Positions 1-9,152 of a DNA stretch of 64,000 nt are shown here, piece by piece. A program made the position numbers and the translations under genes. The DNA is from Bacteroidaceae bacterium (GTDB taxonomy: Bacteria; Bacteroidota; Bacteroidia; Bacteroidales; Bacteroidaceae): contig JAGBBX010000045.1 in assembly GCA_017938245.1 (NCBI GenBank), positions 44,418-108,417 of the forward strand, given 5' to 3'. The notes under the pieces are model-generated. The model saw only the letters and a list, made by a program, of their open reading frames with translations, did no database searches and was not told where the DNA came from. Every line of letters starts with the position of its first letter. Within the stretch, counting starts at the first letter, position 1.

Positions 1-689
1 TCAACAGCCAACGAAGGCGCGCAAAGCAATCCTCGACCGAGCATAATGCCTTTTATATTCGGATATTTATTCTCGATACGTTTAATATCCTCCAATGTTA
101 CAATATCTCCATTATATATAATAGGATTCCTGCTTTGCCTATAAACTCTTTCGAAAGCGTTGTAATCTACTGTTCCTTTGTACTGTTGTATTCCTGTACG
201 CGGATGCAGTGTAATGTGTCTGAGTTGCACATTATTAAGTAGTTCTATGATTTTTTCACACTCACTTGGATTATCCCGGCCCAATCGCATTTTCACCGAG
301 AATGTAGTGTCGTTGTGCTCTTTTATTCCCTCTATAATCTCGGATACAATATCGGGATGAGCAAGGATGCCACAACCTCGTCCGTGTCGTGCCTGAAGAG
401 GGAACGGACAACCCATATTGAGGTCTATTTCGTTGTATCCCAATGATTTTACTCTGTCTGTGAGATATTCGAACTCTTTACGGTTATTAAATATAATTTG
501 TGGTACAACAGGTACTCCGGAATTATTTTCCGGAGCAATATCACGTTGGTCTTTAGAGCGAACTGCACCCACCTCGACACGTACAAAAGGTGTATAATAG
601 TTCTTTACACCCCCAATATGCTTGTAGTGAATACGGCGGTAAACATCATCGGTATATCCTTGTATAGGGGCAAAAAATATATCTAACAT
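1..689 (-). CDS. dus: tRNA-dihydrouridine synthase, C-terminal part cut off by the window edge
   Basis: Reduces uridine to dihydrouridine in the D-loop of tRNA with an FMN cofactor. About 229 codons are visible; the ATG is at 689 and the frame runs off position 1 without a stop, so roughly the last quarter is outside the window. Seen: an N-terminal FAPIQGYTD motif (family APM-G-TD), the active-site Cys in NMGCP near residue 100, then VKMRLG and HPRT, the lysine and histidine motifs that bind FMN and substrate. Which Dus subfamily it belongs to cannot be decided here. It is divergent from the TlpA-like gene, with a 137-nt AT-rich gap. Confidence 0.9.
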   Translation of the reverse strand, partial: MLDIFFAPIQGYTDDVYRRIHYKHIGGVKNYYTPFVRVEVGAVRSKDQRDIAPENNSGVPVVPQIIFNNRKEFEYLTDRVKSLGYNEIDLNMGCPFPLQARHGRGCGILAHPDIVSEIIEGIKEHNDTTFSVKMRLGRDNPSECEKIIELLNNVQLRHITLHPRTGIQQYKGTVDYNAFERVYRQSRNPIIYNGDIVTLEDIKRIENKYPNIKGIMLGRGLLCAPSLAV

Positions 690-826
690 TTAGAGTTTTA
701 TGAAGTATTGTTTCTATTAAGAATTGGTAAAGTTCTACAAAGATGCTATATTTTTTTTGTTTTACCTCTTATTATTCATTTTTTTTCTATAAGTTTACAA
801 GTTGAATAACTAAAAACAATTATTAA

Positions 827-1411
827 ATGAAACGTATTTCTTATATTCTTTTAGCTTTGCTTGCAGTTGCATGCAGCGGAGCAAGCAAACAGACAAGTGA
901 GACACAAGAGACACCACAGGAGGTAGTAGAAAAGAAAGATTCTGTAGTTGTTTACGAGCACGACTATCTTGTAAAGGTTGGTGACGTTGCCCCCGATTTT
1001 ACTTTGAATTACACCGATGGCAAGGAGTTTACCCTATCGCATATGCGCGGTAAGGTGGTTATGTTGCAGTTCACTGCAAGCTGGTGTGGAATCTGCCGTA
1101 ATGAGATGCCGCATATTGAGAGCGATATTTGGCAGCGCCATAAAGATAATTCCGATTTTGTCCTTGTAGGTGTCGACCGCGAAGAGACCAAAGATATTGT
1201 AGAGGCATATACAAAGAAATTGGGTACCACCTACCCTATGCTGCTCGACGATAAAGGCGATGTTTTTGCAAGCTATGCTGTGCGCAAGTCGGGAATTACA
1301 CGTAATGTGCTCATCGACCGCGACGGACGTATTGTGATGCTCACTCGTAGATATGTCGAGCCCGAGTTCAAGCAGTTGGTTTCGACAATTGACAGCCTAT
1401 TGGCAAAGTAA
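827..1411 (+). CDS. TlpA-like thiol-disulfide oxidoreductase lipoprotein
   Basis: Thioredoxin-fold protein of the TlpA/ResA/AhpC-TSA group, predicted to reduce or exchange disulfides on the periplasmic side of the envelope. 194 residues: a lipoprotein signal peptide (lipobox LAVAC, Cys16), a Glu/Lys/Thr-rich linker to about residue 45, then the thioredoxin fold. The active site is WCGIC with Cys87 and Cys90, and a GITRN stretch further on occupies the place of the family's cis-Pro loop. It stands alone as a + gene and ends in a shared hairpin terminator with the convergent zinc-ribbon gene. The partner protein is unknown. Confidence 0.9.
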   Translation: MKRISYILLALLAVACSGASKQTSETQETPQEVVEKKDSVVVYEHDYLVKVGDVAPDFTLNYTDGKEFTLSHMRGKVVMLQFTASWCGICRNEMPHIESDIWQRHKDNSDFVLVGVDREETKDIVEAYTKKLGTTYPMLLDDKGDVFASYAVRKSGITRNVLIDRDGRIVMLTRRYVEPEFKQLVSTIDSLLAK

Positions 1412-1432
1412 TCTAAACGATTGTATAACAAT

Positions 1433-1467
1433 AAAAAGGCATTTTCTTTTGAGGAAAATGCCTTTTT
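1433..1467. terminator. Bidirectional hairpin terminator
   Basis: A perfect stem of GGCATTTTC (1438-1446) with GAAAATGCC (1454-1462), extended by flanking A5 and T5 runs, lies between the convergent TlpA-like gene and the zinc-ribbon gene. The A and T flanks make it usable on both strands. Confidence 0.85.
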
Positions 1468-1484
1468 ATATTAAAGAGTGTTTT

Positions 1485-2297
1485 TTACTCGGCGCTCTTG
1501 CGGCGGATGCTGCGACGCTTGGGTGCGGGTGCCTCGGGCTGGTCTTGTTTGATACCTGCAAGCTCGGGGTCAATCATAATGCGACCGCAGTTCTCACATA
1601 CGATAATTTTTTTGCGCATACGAATATCCATCTGACGCTGAGGGGGTATCTTGCTGAAACAACCTGCACAAGCATCACGCTCTACATATACGATACCAAG
1701 ACCGTTGCGTGAGTTCTTGCGGATACGCTTGAACGATGTGAGCAGACGCAACTCTATGTTAAGTTCAAGGTTACGTGCCTGTTCGCGAAGCTTCTCTTCC
1801 TCGGCTTTTGTCTCGGCAACAATCTCGTCGAGCTCCGAGCGCTTAAGATCGAGGTCTTTCTGACGCTCCTCGAGCTGATTCTTTGCTCTCTCAAGCTCTT
1901 CGTTCTTCTGCTTCTCCTCGCGACGTGCATCGTTTATTTTTTTCTCGTCGTGCTCGATAACCAGTTTGTTATACTCAATCTCCTTGTTCAGAAGGTCGAA
2001 CTCACGGTTGTTGCGAACATTATTCTGGTCTTCGGTATACTTCTCGATGCTTTTCTGAGCCTGCTCCATCTCGGCTTTAAAACCAAGAACATTTTCGCGC
2101 ATCTTTTTAATATCATTTGTAATATTCTCGATACGTGTACCAAGACCCACAATCTCATCTTCCAGGTCTTTTACTTCGAGGGGAAGCTCGCCACGAAGAA
2201 TTTTTATCTTGTCAATCTCGGTAAGGATTGTCTGCAACTGATACAAACTCTTCAGTTTCTCTTCTACTGTAAATTCAGAAGGATCTTTCTTTGCCAT
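1485..2297 (-). CDS. Zinc-ribbon coiled-coil protein (C4-type zinc ribbon, CdsZ/zf-RING_7 family)
   Basis: 270 residues. About residues 10-195 are a long charged coiled coil rich in Glu, Lys and Arg. The C-terminus has a four-cysteine zinc ribbon: Cys209-x2-Cys212 and Cys233-x2-Cys236. A basic, Pro/Ala-rich tail follows. Proteins of this build are widespread in bacteria and are thought to bind nucleic acid or ribosome-associated targets; the exact job is unsettled. It lies 33 nt downstream of nif3 on the same strand, a common pairing, so the two are probably co-transcribed from the nif3 promoter at 3449-3479. Confidence 0.88.
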   Translation of the reverse strand: MAKKDPSEFTVEEKLKSLYQLQTILTEIDKIKILRGELPLEVKDLEDEIVGLGTRIENITNDIKKMRENVLGFKAEMEQAQKSIEKYTEDQNNVRNNREFDLLNKEIEYNKLVIEHDEKKINDARREEKQKNEELERAKNQLEERQKDLDLKRSELDEIVAETKAEEEKLREQARNLELNIELRLLTSFKRIRKNSRNGLGIVYVERDACAGCFSKIPPQRQMDIRMRKKIIVCENCGRIMIDPELAGIKQDQPEAPAPKRRSIRRKSAE

Positions 2298-2330
2298 TTT
2301 ATTAATTATTTATGGTTAATATCTTTTTAT

Positions 2331-3431
2331 TTATAAATGTCTTATAGGATTTGTGCACACTGTTGTTGTTGCAACCGGAATATCCGGAAAATTGCTTCGC
2401 ATAATTTCGTGCAGAATCTCGGTCGTGTATTGCTCGCTTTCGTAATGCCCTATTATTGCATATACCATTTTATCGGTGTTGTCGAACAGTTCGTGGTAAC
2501 GTGCCTCTCCGGTCAGATAGAGGTCGGCACCCGACGATAGTGCAGCTCCTGCAAATGATGCTCCGGCGCCACCGCATAGTGCCACACGTTTTATCTTTCT
2601 TCCACGAATGGGAGTGTGCATTATCGCATCGGTTGCAAATATCTCTTTTATTCTGTGCAGAAAAGCTACCTCTTCGCACTCCTCGTCAAGTTCTCCTATG
2701 ACACCCGAACCTGCTGCATACCAATCGTTTAGCATTGGGAAAAGGTCGTAGGCCGGCTCTTCGTATGGGTGAACTTTTAACAGAGCGCTCACTACCCTGT
2801 TCTTTAGATACGAAGGAAGCACAGTTTCGATGCGCACCTCATTCTCCTTATGTATCTCCCCTATTTCTCCACAGAAAGGAGTGCATCCCTCGTTGGCTCT
2901 GAACGTACCTGTCCCATCAATATTATAGCTGCAACAGTCGTAGTTGCCAATAGCACCGCATCCTGCTGCAAAAAGTGCATTGCGAACCTCAGAGGCCTGT
3001 GCCATAGGAACGTAGGTAACAAGCTTAAGCAATGAATTTTCTTTTGGAACAAGGATTTTTACATTTTTAAGTCCAAGCTTAGATGCAATATGATAGTTTA
3101 CACCGCCTTGTGCATTGTCAAGATTGGTGTGTGCCGAGTATATGGCAATGCCGTTGCTTAGTGCTTTTATAACGCAACGCTCGACATAATTACTGCCTGT
3201 AATTCTCTTTAGTGGACGAAACAAAAGGGGATGATGCGATATAATGAGATTGTATCCCAACGCAACAGCCTCGTCAATCACTTTTTCTGTTACGTCCAGA
3301 CACAATAATACCCCTGTAATTTCCGCATCTGTTAATCCAATTTGCAGTCCGGCATTATCGAATCCATCTTGCAACGGCAGAGGCGCGAACTTTTCAAGGG
3401 CATTCGCTATCTCTTTTAATGTAGTAGCCAA
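2331..3431 (-). CDS. Nif3-like dinuclear metal centre protein (YqfO/YbgI family)
   Basis: 366 residues, the longer Nif3 form with a central inserted domain (about residues 130-235, PII/CutA-like in family members). Metal ligands are visible: SHHP (His66-His67), SAHTNLD (His101, Asp105) and a C-terminal GHYESE (His329, Glu331/333). Family members form toroidal hexamers with two metals per subunit; proposed roles include GTP cyclohydrolase type 1-like activity, but function is not settled. It has its own promoter (3449-3479) and is followed by the zinc-ribbon gene. FetB ends 75 nt upstream. Confidence 0.9.
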   Translation of the reverse strand: MATTLKEIANALEKFAPLPLQDGFDNAGLQIGLTDAEITGVLLCLDVTEKVIDEAVALGYNLIISHHPLLFRPLKRITGSNYVERCVIKALSNGIAIYSAHTNLDNAQGGVNYHIASKLGLKNVKILVPKENSLLKLVTYVPMAQASEVRNALFAAGCGAIGNYDCCSYNIDGTGTFRANEGCTPFCGEIGEIHKENEVRIETVLPSYLKNRVVSALLKVHPYEEPAYDLFPMLNDWYAAGSGVIGELDEECEEVAFLHRIKEIFATDAIMHTPIRGRKIKRVALCGGAGASFAGAALSSGADLYLTGEARYHELFDNTDKMVYAIIGHYESEQYTTEILHEIMRSNFPDIPVATTTVCTNPIRHL

Positions 3432-3448
3432 ATTCTTCTTATTTTCTG

Positions 3449-3479
3449 CAAAAGTAATGTTTTTTCTCGAAACTTCAAA
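3449..3479 (-). promoter_or_regulatory. Bacteroidota primary-sigma promoter for nif3
   Basis: On the minus strand TTTG (3479-3476), 19 nt, then TACTTTTG (3456-3449), an exact match to the TTTG-N19-21-TAnnTTTG consensus. The predicted transcript start is about 12-14 nt before the nif3 ATG. Confidence 0.7.
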
Positions 3480-3506
3480 ATTTTGTCTCTGTAGCTTTAC
3501 CTCTTT

Positions 3507-4289
3507 TTATTTGAAAGGCTCTATAATCCTTCCCATCGCATCGAAAGAGGCACGTTTCGACAGATAAAGGGTAGACATAAGTGAAATAATAGATGCCGAA
3601 ATTGTAATTACAATTATCATCATCTGATATTTTATCGCAACATCGGGGCTGCTGCCACCAAGAATCTGCCCTATCATTGTGCCGGGAAGTGCAACAAGTC
3701 CCATTACCGCCATATTTGCTATTGCCGGACTGAAGGCTCGTGTAAGTGCCTGACGCACGAATGGCGCTGTCGCTTCATCGATAGTAGCGCCATTGCCTAT
3801 AAGATAGTAGTAACAACTCTTTTCTCGCATCAGATTATAATAGAAAGTATTAAGTCCTATTACATTCACACCAAGCATATTACCCATAAGAATTCCAAGT
3901 ATTGGAATAAAATATTGCGCATCGAATATATTATCGAGTTTTAGCACAATACCAAGAAAATAACCGCCTATCAATAGCGCGGCGGTAATGAAACCAACCA
4001 ATAGCGGAATCATCATCACCGAGCGTTTCAGTTTTGTGCGTGTGAGTGACGTTTCGGTTGCTACTACAACCATTATCAGTACCCAGGCAATATTCAGTAG
4101 TGGGTTGTCCCATAGAAACAGATACTTCAGATACAGACCAACGAGCTGCAGTTGCACCACCATACGCACAACTGCGATAATGGTGCTTTTTACCATCCCG
4201 GTGTTATATTTCCCGAAAAAATATATTGGCAGTGCCATAAGCAGCAGTCCAAGCAGCATACTTATGTTCGATATATCAGTTGTTTGCAT
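3507..4289 (-). CDS. fetB: FetB-like ABC transporter permease (UPF0014/YbbM family)
   Basis: Integral membrane partner of FetA; the E. coli pair is implicated in iron export and oxidative-stress tolerance. 260 residues with about seven hydrophobic segments, beginning MQTTDISNISMLLGLLLMAL and including the family stretches NTFYYNLMREKS and ALPGTMIGQILGGSSPDVAIKYQ. The start overlaps the end of fetA by 14 nt, which indicates translational coupling. The substrate is inferred from family only. Confidence 0.87.
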   Translation of the reverse strand: MQTTDISNISMLLGLLLMALPIYFFGKYNTGMVKSTIIAVVRMVVQLQLVGLYLKYLFLWDNPLLNIAWVLIMVVVATETSLTRTKLKRSVMMIPLLVGFITAALLIGGYFLGIVLKLDNIFDAQYFIPILGILMGNMLGVNVIGLNTFYYNLMREKSCYYYLIGNGATIDEATAPFVRQALTRAFSPAIANMAVMGLVALPGTMIGQILGGSSPDVAIKYQMMIIVITISASIISLMSTLYLSKRASFDAMGRIIEPFK

Positions 4290-4908
4290 AGTTGCTTATA
4301 TTAATACTTTTGTCACACTTTTGTGCGAATACTTTATCGTGTGTCACAGCTATTATCGTCGGGCGATGCTTAAGGGTTGTGAGGAAATCGAATGTTCTGT
4401 GTGTCGACTCGCTGTCGAGTGCCGATGTAGGTTCGTCCAGCAGAATAACATCTTTTTTCAGTAGTGCAGCAACTGCAATCATTACCCTTTGTCGCTGTCC
4501 ACCCGAAATTTCCGATAGTCGTTTTTCTAAAATATCTTTTTCGAGTCCGAGTTTTACGAAATAATCAAGCAACACTCCCCTATTATCGCATCCTTGGTTG
4601 GCTTTAAGATTCAGTGTAAGTTCGATTATCTCTCTTACCCACTCGCAGGGAAATGTCAGTTCCTGGGGCAGATAAGCTATGCGACGTCGATATTCATAGA
4701 CACTTTGTGGCGATAGCACTACCCCATTCAATTTAATAGAACCGCAGTTCATTGGAACAATGCCTATAATCGCTTTCAGCAGTGAACTTTTTCCGCATCC
4801 CGATGCTCCAATAACCGCTACCGATGTTCCACCCTCGGCGCTCATCGAAAAATTGCGCAGTACACACTTTTTATCATATTCAATAGTAATATTCTCTATC
4901 TCAAGCAT
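4276..4908 (-). CDS. fetA: FetA-like ABC transporter ATP-binding protein
   Basis: 210-residue ATPase that pairs with FetB. Walker A GASGCGKSS is at residues 34-42, the Q-loop is in AYLPQE, the ABC signature reads ISGGQRQR, Walker B with the catalytic Glu is ILLDEPTSALD, and the H-loop is VTHD. It is the first gene of a two-gene unit. A 201-nt gap separates it from the divergent symporter gene; a weak -7-like TAACTTCG sits at 4947-4940 on its strand without a clear -33 element. Confidence 0.9.
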   Translation of the reverse strand: MLEIENITIEYDKKCVLRNFSMSAEGGTSVAVIGASGCGKSSLLKAIIGIVPMNCGSIKLNGVVLSPQSVYEYRRRIAYLPQELTFPCEWVREIIELTLNLKANQGCDNRGVLLDYFVKLGLEKDILEKRLSEISGGQRQRVMIAVAALLKKDVILLDEPTSALDSESTHRTFDFLTTLKHRPTIIAVTHDKVFAQKCDKSINISNYANN

Positions 4909-5109
4909 AATGCTTATTCTCCTATTCTGTTTTTCGGCGCGAAGTTAACCAAAAAAATGCTAATCCCAATCTCATTGATAGATAAAGGCAGTTAAAAAGC
5001 TGTTTGAACTAATAAAATACGCTGATAATTCAAGAATTATGTGTATATTCGCAACCCCTTGGCTGAGAATGGCTGTACGGGGCGATTTTATGATTAAGAA
5101 GAGTTTTAT

Positions 5110-6522
5110 ATGAATGAATTAAGATTGTGGATTGAGGGGCTTTTTGCAAGCCTCAATGATTGGGTGCAGAGTATAAACGATGTTATATGGGGATGGCCAA
5201 TGTTGCTTATCCTGCTTGGTACACATCTTTATCTTACTATCAGACTGCGTTTCCCGCAGCGTTATATTTTCAAGGCGATACGCCTCTCTGTAAAGAGTGA
5301 AAAAGGTGCCGAGGGCGAAGTTAGTCCATACGCCGCACTTGTAACTACGCTTGCAGGAACAATTGGTACAGGAAATATCGTTGGTGTTGCTTCTGCACTC
5401 GTTATTGGTGGTCCGGGCGCTCTTGTTTGGTGTCTGCTGACAGGTGTTTTGGGTATTGCCACAAAATATGCCGAGTCGTTGTTGGCGGTAAAATATCGTG
5501 TACAACGCAGCGATGGTACTGTATCGGGAGGGCCAATGTATGTATTGTCGCGCGCACTTAATTTGAAGTCACTTGCTGTAATTTTCTGTGTTTTTACTCT
5601 TATAATGGGCTTCAGTGCAGGAAATTTCATACAGTGCAATGCCATTGCTGAGACACTTAAAGAGGCATATAACATCGATATTTACATTACCGCAACAGTA
5701 CTTACCATCCTTGTCTGCTCGGTTGTCTTTTTTGGTCTTAAAGGTATAGCACGTGTGTGCGAGAGCCTTGTGCCTATAATGACTATTATGTATATGTTAG
5801 GTTGCGTAACATTGCTTATCATAAATTACGAGTATATATGGCAGGCAATTAATCTTATTGTTGATTCGGCTTTTCAGCCTGTTGCATTGGGCGGAGGTGC
5901 CATTGGAGGATTGATGATTTCTTTGCAATATGGTGTCAGTCGAGGTCTTTTGTCCAATGAATCGGGTATGGGTTCGGCTGCCATAATAGCTGCTGCCGCA
6001 AAATCGCGTAACCCTGTTCGTTTGGCACTTATCTCCTCTACTACAACATTCTGGGATACAGTGGTAGTGTGTACAATGACCGGTATCGTGGCTGTTAGCA
6101 GTATGCTCGCCATAGGATTCGATTGGAATCCCTCTTCGGGAGGTTTGGTAATGCAGCACGCCTTCTCGCAGATTCCTTCTTTGGGTTCACATTTGCTTAC
6201 AATTATAACATTTACCTTTGCCTTTAGCACTGTGCTTGGTTGGACATATTGTGGCGAAAAGGCTATTGAATATATATACGGTGGAAAGAGTCGCAAAGCA
6301 ATTCAATCATTTCGTGTTTTTTGGGTTATAGCAACCTTCATCGGTTCTATAATGCCACTTCAGCTTGTATGGAATTTTGGAACGACAGCTGCCGCATTTA
6401 TGATTATTCCCAATATTATTCCGCTGTTTGTTCTTTCAAAAATACTTGTTAAGGATACTCATCACTATTTGTGGAACGATAACCTTGATGAGTATGATAA
6501 TGAAAACAGTCCCGAGATTTAA
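5110..6522 (+). CDS. Alanine/glycine:cation symporter (AgcS family)
   Basis: Sodium-coupled uptake of alanine or glycine across the inner membrane. 470 residues with about ten transmembrane helices. Family signatures include TLAGTIGTGNIVGVA and GGPGALVW near residues 80-110, and SNESGMGSAAIIAAAAKS near residue 285. The length is usual for the family. It is monocistronic and closes with a long hairpin at 6545-6597. The exact amino acid cannot be read from sequence. Confidence 0.92.
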   Translation: MNELRLWIEGLFASLNDWVQSINDVIWGWPMLLILLGTHLYLTIRLRFPQRYIFKAIRLSVKSEKGAEGEVSPYAALVTTLAGTIGTGNIVGVASALVIGGPGALVWCLLTGVLGIATKYAESLLAVKYRVQRSDGTVSGGPMYVLSRALNLKSLAVIFCVFTLIMGFSAGNFIQCNAIAETLKEAYNIDIYITATVLTILVCSVVFFGLKGIARVCESLVPIMTIMYMLGCVTLLIINYEYIWQAINLIVDSAFQPVALGGGAIGGLMISLQYGVSRGLLSNESGMGSAAIIAAAAKSRNPVRLALISSTTTFWDTVVVCTMTGIVAVSSMLAIGFDWNPSSGGLVMQHAFSQIPSLGSHLLTIITFTFAFSTVLGWTYCGEKAIEYIYGGKSRKAIQSFRVFWVIATFIGSIMPLQLVWNFGTTAAAFMIIPNIIPLFVLSKILVKDTHHYLWNDNLDEYDNENSPEI

Positions 6523-6544
6523 GAAAAAAGAGATTGTTTATAAT

Positions 6545-6597
6545 AGTTTTGCGTGAGGAATTTCCAAATAATTATTGGAAATTCCTCACGCAAAACT
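6545..6597. terminator. Perfect 23-bp hairpin between convergent genes
   Basis: The left arm at 6545-6567 pairs without mismatch with the right arm at 6575-6597 around a 7-nt loop. It lies between the symporter gene (+) and pstB (-), so it probably ends transcription on both strands. There is no long U tract on either side, so the stem itself may do most of the work. Confidence 0.75.
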
Positions 6598-6630
6598 TTA
6601 GGAGATATTGTCTACTGCAACAGAGTCTTA

Positions 6631-7407
6631 TTACCCCATTTTTCCGGTAAGGTAGGCTTTAGTGCGCTCGTCCGAAGGATTAGAGAACATAGTTGCAGTA
6701 TCGTCATACTCTACCAGTTCGCCCAGGTACATAAACATCGATTTCGATGATATTCGCATTGCTTGTCCCATATTGTGAGTAACGATAAGGATTGTCACCT
6801 CCTTTTGAAGTTCCTGCATCAGTTCCTCGATGTGAGCCGTTGCGATGGGGTCAAGAGCCGAGGTCGGCTCGTCCATCAGCAATATATCGGGTTTCATTGC
6901 CAACGCACGGGCAATACACAAACGCTGTTGCTGACCACCCGACAGGAATGTACCTTTCTTATTCAATACATCTTTTACCTCGTCCCATAGAGCAACGTTT
7001 TTCAAACAACGTTCAATGGTTTCTTCTTTCTCTGTTTTTGACAAGCGTATGCCATTTAGTGCATATCCCGAAAGTGCATTATCGTAGATGCTCATCGTGG
7101 GAAATGGAGCAGGACGCTGAAAAACCATACCCACCCGACGGCGAACATCAATAGGTTCCATCGAAAGGATATTTTCACCGTTCAATAAGATTTCGCCATC
7201 GACTCGGATATTGGGATATAGGTTGTGCATCAGGTTTACGGCACGCAACAGTGTGCTTTTACCACAACCCGAAGGTCCCATTATTGCGGTTATGGTATTT
7301 CTATCTATGGCTGCTGATACATATTTTACCGCCATTGTCTGCTTGGTGTATGATACACAAGTCTTTTTAAACTCAAGTATAGGTGTTATTGATTCCATTT
7401 TTTGCAA
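6631..7407 (-). CDS. pstB: Phosphate ABC transporter ATP-binding protein PstB
   Basis: Energises high-affinity phosphate import through PstA and PstC. 258 residues. Walker A GPSGCGKST is at 44-52, the signature is LSGGQQQR, Walker B is ILLMDEPTSALDP and the H-loop is VTHN; MVFQRPAPFP is the typical PstB Q-loop region. It is the last gene of the porin-pstSCAB unit, 12 nt after pstA. No phoU follows; the next gene is the convergent symporter. Confidence 0.96.
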   Translation of the reverse strand: MQKMESITPILEFKKTCVSYTKQTMAVKYVSAAIDRNTITAIMGPSGCGKSTLLRAVNLMHNLYPNIRVDGEILLNGENILSMEPIDVRRRVGMVFQRPAPFPTMSIYDNALSGYALNGIRLSKTEKEETIERCLKNVALWDEVKDVLNKKGTFLSGGQQQRLCIARALAMKPDILLMDEPTSALDPIATAHIEELMQELQKEVTILIVTHNMGQAMRISSKSMFMYLGELVEYDDTATMFSNPSDERTKAYLTGKMG

Positions 7408-7419
7408 GATATTAGTTTA

Positions 7420-8283
7420 CTATTGATTATGGGCACGCCATAATTTAGCTGTTAGATTCAATGTAAGAACAAATAATAACAAGAAGAGAGATGCGCCCCA
7501 AATGAGCTCTTGTAGATTGGGATCGTTGAAGAACTCCCATATAAGCAGTGGTACTGCTGATATTGGTTTGTCGATAGCAAAGCGTATAAAAGAGCAACCA
7601 AGTGCGGTAAACATAAGTGGAGCCGTCTCGCCAATTACACGCGAGATAGCCAATAGAATACCGGTAAAAATACCTCCGAAAGCGGCAGGGAGCTGTACTT
7701 TCAGCATTACACGAGCGCGATTACCTCCAAGCGCCAACCCTGCCTCTTTGAGTGACGACGGCAGAATTATCAAAGTCTCCTCGGTGGAGCGGATAATAAG
7801 CGGTAACATCATAATAAAGAGTGCCACGCTACCGGCAATAGCCGAATAGCCTTTCATAGGAACGACTATCCAGATGTAAACGACAATACCAATGATAACC
7901 GAGGGAGTCCCTTGCAATAGGTCGGTAAGATAACTCACTGTCTGAGCAAATCTGTTTTTGGGGTTCTCAGCCAAATATGCACCACATAAGATACCTATTG
8001 GAATAGCTATGACTGCTGCCATACCCAACATAAGCATCGTTCCAATAATTCCATTTGCAATACCGCCGGGAATAGGTTCGCCGGCCTCTATTGCCTTCAT
8101 TGCTTTATATGCTGTCGGGGTCGGCTCGGTAAAGAATGACCACGAAAGTTGGTCGTAACCACGCAGAAAGACCTCTCCCAAAATGGCGAACAGAGGAACA
8201 GCCGTAAGGGTGGCTAATATACACACAGCCCACAGCAACGCCTTATCTTTTGTCAAACGATTTTTAATTTTCGATTTATCCAT
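7420..8283 (-). CDS. pstA: Phosphate ABC transporter permease PstA
   Basis: Inner-membrane half of the phosphate channel. 287 residues, six predicted helices, and the EAA loop EAGLALGGNRARVMLKVQLP that contacts PstB. There are 2 nt between pstC and this gene and 12 nt to pstB, so it is part of one operon. Confidence 0.95.
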   Translation of the reverse strand: MDKSKIKNRLTKDKALLWAVCILATLTAVPLFAILGEVFLRGYDQLSWSFFTEPTPTAYKAMKAIEAGEPIPGGIANGIIGTMLMLGMAAVIAIPIGILCGAYLAENPKNRFAQTVSYLTDLLQGTPSVIIGIVVYIWIVVPMKGYSAIAGSVALFIMMLPLIIRSTEETLIILPSSLKEAGLALGGNRARVMLKVQLPAAFGGIFTGILLAISRVIGETAPLMFTALGCSFIRFAIDKPISAVPLLIWEFFNDPNLQELIWGASLFLLLFVLTLNLTAKLWRAHNQ

Positions 8284-8285
8284 AG

Positions 8286-9143
8286 TTATGCTATTCTTGC
8301 GCGTTTAATCATTATTTTACCAATCAAATTGATAAATGCCGTAATCAGAAACAATATCAAGGCTATGGCAATTAGTGAAGAGAGCCTTAAATCATCGGCC
8401 TCACCAAACTGGTTGGCAATAATAGAAGCCATAGAGTTTCCTGTCGAGGTAATTGAATCGGGAATATTATTAGTGTTTCCAATGAGCATTGTTACAGTCA
8501 TTGTCTCGCCCAATGCACGACCTATTGCCAGAACATACGACGAAAAGATACCCGAACCTGCAACAGGAAATACCACCTTGCGAATAACCTCGGCACGAGT
8601 TGCACCTAAACTGTATGCGCCCTCTTTTAAATCGTTTGGCACCATTTTGATAAACTCGGCACTTAGCGAGGCTGCGTATGGAACAATCATAATAGCAAGT
8701 ACCAGCGAAGCGGTCAATATGCCCGAACCCTGTGGCGAAATGTTGAGTGCCATAATAAGCGGGCGCAAAGTGTAGAATCCCCACAAACCATAGATAATAG
8801 AGGGAATACCCGCCAAAAGGTCGGTTACGGTGCTTAATATGGCGGCAATACGTGTTCCTTTAAAATACTCCCCTACAAATAGTGCGACGGGCAGTGAGAA
8901 CGGTATGCAAAATATAAGAGCCAACAGAGTTGTCATTAGCGTACCGGTAATAAACGGTAATGCTCCATACTGTTCTGCTCCCTCGGTGTAGCTCCACTGC
9001 GAAGAGGTTAGAAACTTAAAGAATCCGAAATGTTCGAAAGCTTCGTATGCGTCAGTGACGAGGGCGTACACTACGCCCCCGCACACTATCGGCATTATCA
9101 ATGCTGCTGCGAACAATAGAATTTTGTATAATTTATCGTTCAT
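8286..9143 (-). CDS. pstC: Phosphate ABC transporter permease PstC
   Basis: Second inner-membrane half of the phosphate channel. 285 residues with six predicted helices; the periplasmic loop after the first helix carries a TSSQWSYTEGAEQYGALPFI stretch typical of PstC, and the EAA loop is EGAYSLGATRAEVIRKVVFP. It lies 9 nt after pstS and 2 nt before pstA. Confidence 0.95.
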   Translation of the reverse strand: MNDKLYKILLFAAALIMPIVCGGVVYALVTDAYEAFEHFGFFKFLTSSQWSYTEGAEQYGALPFITGTLMTTLLALIFCIPFSLPVALFVGEYFKGTRIAAILSTVTDLLAGIPSIIYGLWGFYTLRPLIMALNISPQGSGILTASLVLAIMIVPYAASLSAEFIKMVPNDLKEGAYSLGATRAEVIRKVVFPVAGSGIFSSYVLAIGRALGETMTVTMLIGNTNNIPDSITSTGNSMASIIANQFGEADDLRLSSLIAIALILFLITAFINLIGKIMIKRARIA

Positions 9144-9152
9144 AGCATTTTA

